Source: Chloroflexota bacterium (GTDB taxonomy: Bacteria > Chloroflexota > Dehalococcoidia > SM23-28-2 > RBG-16-64-32). Taken from it: a stretch of 11,908 nt of DNA. The stretch is from assembly GCA_005882715.1 (NCBI GenBank), contig VBEI01000043.1:1-11908 (forward strand). Reading direction: 5' to 3'. Below, in pieces: positions 6,844 through 11,908 of the stretch. The notes under the pieces were generated by a model. The model ran no database searches. It saw nothing but the letters and a program-made list of their open reading frames with translations, and was not told the DNA's origin. The position numbers and the translations under genes are program-made. The first letter of the stretch is position 1. Each line of letters begins with the position of its first letter.

Positions 6844-7958
6844 AAGCAGTCGTCGTCGCGCCGGGGCAGGCGGGTAGCGGCCGGCTGCAGGAAGTCCCCG
6901 ACCCGACCCGGCGGTCGGGTGAGGTGCTCGTCCGCGTGCACGAGATCGGTATTGACGGGACCGACGCTGAGATCCTCGAAGGACAGTACGGCGAGGCGCC
7001 TCCCGGCGACGATTACTTGATCATCGGGCACGAGTCGCTCGGACGGGTGGAAACCGTCACCGACGGCGCTGAGGACCTCGCGCCCGGCGACTGGGTTGTA
7101 GCGATGGTACGCCGTCCCGATCCTGTTCCATGCCGGAATTGCGCCGCCGGCGAGTGGGATATGTGCCTGAACGGCCTATACACGGAACGAGGAATCAAGG
7201 GGCTGCACGGCTTCCTGGCCGAATACTACGTCGAGCAGCAGCGCTACCTGGTGAAATTGCCGGGCGAGCTGGCCGCCGTCGGCGTGCTCCTCGAGCCGCT
7301 CACTATCGCGGAGAAAGCAGTGGACCAGATCCAACGCATCCAGTCGCGGCTGGTCTGGGAGCCGAAGCGGGCGGTCATTCTCGGGTCCGGCCCGGTCGGG
7401 CTTCTCGCGGCTATTCTGCTCCGCCTGCAGGATCTGGACGTCCATGTTTATGACCGCGCGGGACCCGGCCCAAAGAGCGCGCTGGTAGAGGCAATGGGAG
7501 CGCATTACATCTGGGCAGAGAAACGCCGCCTCGGCCATAAGCTGGCCAACGAGATCGGCCCTGTCGACATCATCTTCGAGGCGACAGGGTACAGCCCACT
7601 GGCGTTCGACGCCATTGACACAGTCGCGCCGAACGGGATCGTCTGCCTCTCCGGCGTCAGCGGCGGCGGCCGCAGGCTGGAAGTTTCGGCGGATCACCTG
7701 AACCTGGAGCTGGTCCTGGGAAACAGGGTCGTCTTCGGCACCGTAAACGCAAACCGGCGCCATTTCGAATCCGGAGCGCGGCATCTGAACGAGATCGAGG
7801 CGCGCTGGCCCGGCCTCCTTCCGCGCATAATCACCGCGCGGCTTCCCATCGAGCAGTTTGCCGAAGGTGTTCTGCGGGGGCCGAACGATGTCAAGAAGGT
7901 GGTCGAAGTCGCTCCCATCACCGTCAGCGGAGCGATCGATGGTGACGAGCGAACATAG
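6840..7958 (+). CDS. glucose 1-dehydrogenase, medium-chain (zinc) dehydrogenase family
   Basis: The 372-residue protein resembles archaeal glucose dehydrogenases that oxidise glucose to gluconolactone for non-phosphorylating or semi-phosphorylating Entner-Doudoroff routes. The catalytic half has GIDGTD (37-42), GHE (63-65) and a Glu152 in LEP, so the zinc ligand set would be Asp39, His64, Glu65 and Glu152. Asp replaces the Cys of Sulfolobus enzymes, as in Haloferax. The structural-zinc loop keeps Cys98, Cys101 and Cys109, but the first Cys position is Pro95. The Rossmann motif is GSGPVG (182-187), with Asp205 ending the second strand, which may favour NAD+ over NADP+. ATG 6840 lies inside the GH15 stop (ATGA), implying translational coupling: glucose released by the GH15 enzyme could be its substrate. 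The stop is immediately next to that of the convergent gene. Confidence 0.87.
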   Translation: MKAVVVAPGQAGSGRLQEVPDPTRRSGEVLVRVHEIGIDGTDAEILEGQYGEAPPGDDYLIIGHESLGRVETVTDGAEDLAPGDWVVAMVRRPDPVPCRNCAAGEWDMCLNGLYTERGIKGLHGFLAEYYVEQQRYLVKLPGELAAVGVLLEPLTIAEKAVDQIQRIQSRLVWEPKRAVILGSGPVGLLAAILLRLQDLDVHVYDRAGPGPKSALVEAMGAHYIWAEKRRLGHKLANEIGPVDIIFEATGYSPLAFDAIDTVAPNGIVCLSGVSGGGRRLEVSADHLNLELVLGNRVVFGTVNANRRHFESGARHLNEIEARWPGLLPRIITARLPIEQFAEGVLRGPNDVKKVVEVAPITVSGAIDGDERT

Positions 7959-9395
7959 TCAGGCGGCGTCAATCCGTTCGAGCAGTTCCGCGTACTGAGC
8001 GAGGTGCCTGAGCGGGACGTACTCCGTTCTCACTCGCTCGCGCGCTTGCTCACCCAACTGCTGCCTTAGCGCCGCGTCTGAGAGCAAGCGTCCCAGTAAG
8101 GACGCGAACGATTCCAGGTCATTGGGGTCTTCCAGCAGCAGGCCGTTAACATTGTTGGTGATCTGATCCTGGATGCCGCCTACCGCGCTGGCTAGCACCG
8201 CTCGCCGCTTCCACATGGCCTCGGTGACTGTCAGCCCAAAGCCCTCTCGAACGCTCTTCTGTACGACAACGGTTGCCTCCCTCTGCAAGGCGTTAACGAT
8301 CGCGCCGTTCTCTTCGAGATCCGCCGTCGGCAAGCTGGCGAGGTGCACGCGGTCTCGGATCGCATGCGGAAGCGCTCGCCAGCGGTCGACCACCCCATCA
8401 AGTGTTTTAGCCGACTCTGGATCGTCCTCGATCGCGTGGACATTCGGGCCAGCCAGAATCAGCTCCGCGTCGAGGTGCGGCTCCATTTCAGCGAGGCGCG
8501 CGAAACCCCGCATTACGCCCGCGGGATCCTTCAACGGGTCCCATCTGGAGACCTGAACGACGAGCGGAGCATCCAGGGACGGAACCGGACCGAGCCCGAT
8601 TACATCGACGCGGCGGTCTACACGGCCAGGCGACCCATCGAGCCGTACGAACGTCGGCAACGCCTCGGAAGGATCACCGCCAACGAGCCCGGTATGGAGC
8701 AAGATCGCGCGTGCAACGTCGTCTTCCAGGTGCTGGTTCTTGGGCGAGAATGGGTCGATCGATGGGGGAATTATCGTGCTCCGGTCATGATTGCAGACAT
8801 CGGGAACGTACTGCTGTCGTGTGAAAACAGTGGCAGCGGCATCGCAGATGTATGGCGCCAGGAAGTTCCAACCCAGGTCGGTCTCCGGATTCGGGATATC
8901 GGCGCCGATATGACATCTCCAGATGACGATTGCCCCAAGTCCGCTCAGCGTGGGAGCGAGTCCTGCTGTCTGGGGATCGTGGAGGACTACAACGTCTCGC
9001 GGCCGGACCAGAGCGCTGATCTCGTCCGCGTTCGCACGGAGCACGTTCTCGTAAACAGCTCGTTCATCTACTGAGAGCGGCGAGCCGTCGCCGTATGAAC
9101 CGTGGAGCGCATGGTGAAGCCGCTTGGTGATGCGAAAGAAGTCCGACGTGCCCCCGATCACGACCCAACGGGAATCGATTCCGAACCCGCGTACATAGGG
9201 CAACACTGAACGGAGCATCTCAGCGACTCCGCCGCCTATCGCGGTCGAGTTCACGCTCCATACAGCGCGTCCGGTCAGGCGCGAGCTCATTTCTTCACCC
9301 AGTCGCCTGGCCCGCGCGATGGGTTCGGCGCCGGTAATCGAAAGGAATCGATCAATCGGCTGCGCGCCCACCTCTACTTCCTGGATGCGTATCAC
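7959..9395 (-). CDS. treT: trehalose synthase (TreT-type GT4 glycosyltransferase)
   Basis: This 478-residue retaining GT-B glycosyltransferase resembles TreT, which joins NDP-glucose and glucose into trehalose in one reversible step. Diagnostic stretches are VWSVNSTAIGGGVAEML (45-61), the WRCHIG segment (159-164), PPSIDPFSPKN (210-220), QVSRWDPLKDP (281-291) and the donor-binding EGFGLTVTEAMW (384-395) with the E-x7-E pattern of family GT4. Compared with archaeal TreT there is an extra segment of about 35 residues near 230-275, apparently usual for the bacterial branch. The start is GTG at 9395; no ATG of this frame lies nearby and the Shine-Dalgarno is weak. It lies 75 nt after the thiamine-diphosphate enzyme gene on the same strand and may be read through from it. 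Its stop abuts that of glucose dehydrogenase. A related NDP-sugar transferase with another acceptor is the main alternative. Confidence 0.8.
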   Translation of the reverse strand: MIRIQEVEVGAQPIDRFLSITGAEPIARARRLGEEMSSRLTGRAVWSVNSTAIGGGVAEMLRSVLPYVRGFGIDSRWVVIGGTSDFFRITKRLHHALHGSYGDGSPLSVDERAVYENVLRANADEISALVRPRDVVVLHDPQTAGLAPTLSGLGAIVIWRCHIGADIPNPETDLGWNFLAPYICDAAATVFTRQQYVPDVCNHDRSTIIPPSIDPFSPKNQHLEDDVARAILLHTGLVGGDPSEALPTFVRLDGSPGRVDRRVDVIGLGPVPSLDAPLVVQVSRWDPLKDPAGVMRGFARLAEMEPHLDAELILAGPNVHAIEDDPESAKTLDGVVDRWRALPHAIRDRVHLASLPTADLEENGAIVNALQREATVVVQKSVREGFGLTVTEAMWKRRAVLASAVGGIQDQITNNVNGLLLEDPNDLESFASLLGRLLSDAALRQQLGEQARERVRTEYVPLRHLAQYAELLERIDAA

Positions 9396-9470
9396 GCTGC
9401 CATCTTAAATAGCACAACGGGTTGACTGCTATCTTCAGGCTACAGGGACGGTCCGGTAATAATGATCGCG

Positions 9471-11108
9471 TTACACGCTGATATGCACTTCCCCGAGTGT
9501 CTCCGTGAGGCGATGGTTCTCCGAATAATCAACCGGCACGGCGATGATCGAAGGCACATCTAACCTCAGCGCCTCCTTTAACGCCGCCGGAAATTGATCG
9601 GCGGCTTTGATCGAGAACGCCGGGAGGCCGAATGCCTTGGCGAGCCCGACGAAATCTGGATTGCCAAAGTCCACGCCGTAGGACCTCCCAAACCTCGCCT
9701 CTTGCTTCCATTGAATCGAGCCATACGCCCCGTCCACCCAGACGACCGTGACGAAGGCGGTGCCTAACCGGCGAGCCGTTTCTAGCTCCTGCACATTCAT
9801 GAGAAAGCCGCCGTCCCCGGTAACGACTACGACACGCCGGTCGGGCTCCGCAATCCTCGCCGCGATTCCACCGGGCACGCCGATGCCCATCGTTGCGAAG
9901 CCGTTTGAGATGATCACTGTGTTCGGCAGTTCAGCCGGGAAGAGGCGGGCGATCCACAGCTTGTGCACGCCGACGTCGCTGATTAGGATGTCTTCGGCAG
10001 AAAGCGTCTCTCGCATGTCGTGCAGGATGCGCTGGGGCTTCAGGGGCACGGCGTCCGATTTGGCGTAGGCGTTGAGTTCTGCGAGCACGGTGCTCTCGAG
10101 GCGTGCCTCATCGAACAAGGCCTCCCGCTGCCCACAGCACCCCGTTAGGGCTTTTAGCGCCTCGCCGATCTCGGAGACAATCTCCACATCCGGCTGATAG
10201 TGCTCGTCGACTTCAGCCGGCAACGTGTCAATGTGGATGATCCGTTTGTCCCGGGCGAGGTTCCAGAGACGCGGAGCAAATTCCACGAGGTCGTACCCGA
10301 CGGCGATGACGAGATCGGAATCAGCAAGGCCGCACATCTCGTAATCACGGTTCTGCAAGCCGACGGTCAGCCGGGCGAGCGGGTTCCTGTACCCCATCAC
10401 GCCCTTGCTCATGAAGGTGTTGGCAGCAGGTATGCCGACCGTTTCGGCAAATCGCCTCAGTTCGTCCGCCGCTCGTCTGCGCACCACACCGTTGCCGGCG
10501 AGGATCATGGGCCGCTCCGCACGCTCGATTAGCTCCCCCGCGGTCTCGATTGCGTGGTCAGCCGGGCGCGGATATTCGAGGCGTCTAACGGTCAGCGGCT
10601 GCCCTTCAACACGCTGGGCGGCCACCTCCTCCGGCAACTCGATGTGGGTCGGCCCAGGCTTTTCGGTCTCCGCGACCTTGAACGCCTTGCGCACGACCTC
10701 GGGCACTACCTCAGGCTCCATGACACGCGCCTGCCACTTGGTGATCGATCTGAAGATCTGGGGCGTGCTGACGTATTGGTGCGCCTCCTTGTGGATGCTC
10801 GACAGGTCGGTCTGGCCGGTAATCGCGACGAGCGGGGCGTGGTCAAGGAATGCGTCGGCCACGCCCGTCACGAGATTGGTGGCACCCGGTCCGAGGGTTG
10901 CCAGGCAGACACCCGCCCGTCCGGTGAGCCGTCCGTAGACGTCGGCCATCAAGGCAGCACCTTGCTCGTGGCGGGTTGGAATAAACGCTATCTCGCTGGA
11001 CGACAGCGCATCAAGCAGCGACAGCGTCTCCTCGCCCGGTACACCGAATACCTGCTCGACGCCCTCATTTTCGAGGCATCTGACAAGCAAATCGGCGGCT
11101 CGCTGCAT
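9471..11108 (-). CDS. thiamine-diphosphate enzyme annotated as acetolactate synthase large subunit; candidate 2-oxoglutarate decarboxylase
   Basis: This 545-residue ThDP enzyme has the standard order: PYR domain with FGVPGEE (21-27) and catalytic Glu48 in RHEQGAA, central domain, and PP domain with GDGGFLMN (431-438) and VDGAYG (458-463), the Mg-ThDP ligands being Asp432, Asn438 or Asp459. The central segment GYDLVEFAPRLWN (271-283) matches FAD-independent enzymes of the AlsS type instead of the FAD-binding RFDDR of biosynthetic IlvB. No small-subunit gene is adjacent. Cyanobacterial 2-oxoglutarate decarboxylase belongs to the same group, was also labelled acetolactate synthase, and sits beside SSADH as here. 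Acetolactate or 2-oxoglutarate may therefore be the substrate. I chose ATG 11108 because the following MQRAADLLVRCLENEGVE is the family's N-terminus. A TTG at 11135 would add nine residues; AAGAGGA sits directly against it with no spacer. The PPOX-like shadow frames inside are not coding. Confidence 0.85.
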   Translation of the reverse strand: MQRAADLLVRCLENEGVEQVFGVPGEETLSLLDALSSSEIAFIPTRHEQGAALMADVYGRLTGRAGVCLATLGPGATNLVTGVADAFLDHAPLVAITGQTDLSSIHKEAHQYVSTPQIFRSITKWQARVMEPEVVPEVVRKAFKVAETEKPGPTHIELPEEVAAQRVEGQPLTVRRLEYPRPADHAIETAGELIERAERPMILAGNGVVRRRAADELRRFAETVGIPAANTFMSKGVMGYRNPLARLTVGLQNRDYEMCGLADSDLVIAVGYDLVEFAPRLWNLARDKRIIHIDTLPAEVDEHYQPDVEIVSEIGEALKALTGCCGQREALFDEARLESTVLAELNAYAKSDAVPLKPQRILHDMRETLSAEDILISDVGVHKLWIARLFPAELPNTVIISNGFATMGIGVPGGIAARIAEPDRRVVVVTGDGGFLMNVQELETARRLGTAFVTVVWVDGAYGSIQWKQEARFGRSYGVDFGNPDFVGLAKAFGLPAFSIKAADQFPAALKEALRLDVPSIIAVPVDYSENHRLTETLGEVHISV

Positions 11109-11153
11109 CTTGGGGGTCGGGCTCGAAAAAGGCAATCCTCTTGTTAGGTTTCA

Positions 11154-11159
11154 AGTATA
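11154..11159 (-). promoter_or_regulatory. -10 element of the thiamine-diphosphate enzyme promoter
   Basis: Minus-strand TATACT (11159-11154) is a 5/6 match to TATAAT. A start near 11147 would give a leader of about 39 nt to ATG 11108. No -35 match is present at the expected distance; an imperfect palindrome lies there instead, so activation or repression at that site is plausible. Confidence 0.4.
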
Positions 11160-11160
11160 C

Positions 11161-11178
11161 CCGGACATGCACATCCGG
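11161..11178. promoter_or_regulatory. imperfect 18-bp palindrome, possible operator
   Basis: CCGGACATGCACATCCGG is 14/18 identical to its reverse complement. It lies directly upstream of the minus-strand TATACT and between two divergent starts, so one bound regulator could act on both genes. No regulator gene is in the window. Confidence 0.35.
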
Positions 11179-11222
11179 CCCGCCGAGTGCTTAAACTGAA
11201 GGTGGAAGCAGAGGTCAACACC

Positions 11223-11229
11223 AGGAGGT
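11223..11229 (+). promoter_or_regulatory. Shine-Dalgarno of the succinate-semialdehyde dehydrogenase gene
   Basis: AGGAGGT ends 8 nt before ATG 11238 and fixes that start. An ATG at 11230 is in another frame and too close to the site. Confidence 0.65.
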
Positions 11230-11237
11230 ATGGGCAG

Positions 11238-11908
11238 ATGGCCCTGCAATCGATTAACCCCGCCACAGAGGAGATTCTAGAGACGTTCGAGGAATTCTCT
11301 TCGGACCGGCTCGATCAAGCGCTTGAGCGCGGAGCACGGGCTTTCGACGAATGGCGCCACGTCTCATTCGCAGAACGCAGCACGCTGATGCACAGCGCGG
11401 CCGGCCGTCTGCGTGAGCGAAAGGCCCGGCTGGCGGGCTTGATCACCACCGAAATGGGAAAGCCAATCGTAGAGGCTGAAGCGGAGATCGAGAAGTGCTC
11501 CTGGAACTGCGATTTCTACGCTGACAACGCCGAGCAATTCCTTGCCCCGCAGAGTACGCTGTCAAACGCGGCCGAGAGTTACGTTGCGTTTGAGCCGCTC
11601 GGGCCAGTTCTGGCAATCATGCCCTGGAACTTCCCTTTCTGGCAGGTGCTTCGCTTCGCTGCTCCCGCACTCATGGCCGGCAACACCGCGTTGCTGAAGC
11701 ACGCATCGAACGTCTCTCAGTGTGCTCTCGCCATCGAGGAGACGTTTCTCGCGGCCGGTTTCCCGGAGGGCGTCTTCCAGACGTTGCTCGTCTCGAGCCA
11801 GCAGACAGAGGTATTGATCGATGACCCCCGCATCCGCGCGGTCACCCTTACCGGCAGCGACATCACCGGCAGCAAGGTAGGCGCGGCGAGCGGGCGGGCG
11901 CTTAAGAA
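11238..11908 (+). CDS. NAD(P)-dependent succinate-semialdehyde dehydrogenase, partial (3' end beyond window)
   Basis: An open frame runs from ATG 11238 to the right edge without a stop: 223 codons, about half of a 455-480 residue aldehyde dehydrogenase. Family marks are SINPATEE (5-12), FAERSTLMHSAAGRL (44-58), TEMGKPIVEAEAEIEKC (71-87), the oxyanion-hole Asn131 in MPWNFPFWQ (128-136), cofactor-binding LLKHASNV (152-159) with Lys154, and TGS (205-207). The FPFWQ and KHASNV forms are typical of GabD/YneI-type SSADHs, which oxidise succinate semialdehyde to succinate. The catalytic Cys and Glu lie beyond the window. AGGAGGT 8 nt upstream fixes the start. It is divergent from the acetolactate synthase-like gene, starts 129 nt apart, so the two may share control and act in sequence: 2-oxoglutarate to succinate semialdehyde to succinate. 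Confidence 0.88.
   Translation, partial: MALQSINPATEEILETFEEFSSDRLDQALERGARAFDEWRHVSFAERSTLMHSAAGRLRERKARLAGLITTEMGKPIVEAEAEIEKCSWNCDFYADNAEQFLAPQSTLSNAAESYVAFEPLGPVLAIMPWNFPFWQVLRFAAPALMAGNTALLKHASNVSQCALAIEETFLAAGFPEGVFQTLLVSSQQTEVLIDDPRIRAVTLTGSDITGSKVGAASGRALK

Noticed and set aside
8343..9074. Open frame of 243 codons antisense to the TreT-like gene
   Set aside because: No family resemblance and no convincing ribosome-binding site; the minus strand carries all GT4 motifs.
9392..9403. Three-codon minus-strand frame ATG GCA GCG TGA overlapping the TreT GTG start
   Set aside because: It could act as a coupling leader, but so short a frame arises by chance and has no clear Shine-Dalgarno.
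9422..9464. TTGACT and TAATAAT on the plus strand, considered as a promoter
   Set aside because: The spacing is about 29 nt, and transcription would run antisense into the thiamine-diphosphate enzyme gene.
10554..11147. Open frame of 197 codons antisense to the thiamine-diphosphate enzyme gene
   Set aside because: A shadow of a well-supported gene; its composition is rich in Arg/Gly/Leu without structure, and it would run through the divergent control region.

Overview
The window is 11.9 kb of GC-rich bacterial DNA, densely coded on both strands. It holds ten protein genes (the last cut by the right edge) and one tRNA gene. No insertion sequence, phage gene, CRISPR array or transfer scar is visible. 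The gene content (F420/FMN split-barrel protein, TreT-type trehalose synthase, GH15 enzyme, archaeal-type glucose dehydrogenase, methylsuccinyl-CoA dehydrogenase-like enzyme, glutaredoxin-thioredoxin reductase fusion) suggests Chloroflexota or a deep-branching Actinomycetota lineage. That placement is an inference from protein resemblance, not from a phylogenetic marker.

Layout: 1-2341 (+) holds an acyl-CoA dehydrogenase with a long N-terminal extension and a small alpha/beta hydrolase. A split-barrel flavin-binding protein (2344-2757, -) converges on the hydrolase with only 2 nt between stops. Its promoter appears back-to-back with that of tRNA-Gly(CCC) at 2851-2925 (+). A SnoaL-like protein with its own promoter, a strong Shine-Dalgarno and a TTG start follows (3104-3529, +), then a hairpin. 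Next is a tight (+) run: glutaredoxin-thioredoxin reductase fusion (3727-4944), GH15 glycosidase (4972-6843) and glucose dehydrogenase (6840-7958), the last two joined by an ATGA overlap. On the (-) strand are a TreT-like trehalose synthase (7959-9395), whose stop abuts the glucose dehydrogenase stop, and a thiamine-diphosphate enzyme of the acetolactate synthase type (9471-11108). Divergent from the latter is a succinate-semialdehyde dehydrogenase gene (11238 to the right edge).

Two functional groupings stand out. First, TreT (makes trehalose from NDP-glucose and glucose), a GH15 enzyme of the type that includes bacterial and archaeal trehalases, and a glucose dehydrogenase lie side by side and could form a trehalose-glucose-gluconate module. 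Second, the 'acetolactate synthase' beside succinate-semialdehyde dehydrogenase resembles the cyanobacterial 2-oxoglutarate decarboxylase/SSADH pair that closes the TCA cycle without 2-oxoglutarate dehydrogenase, so its default product name may be wrong.
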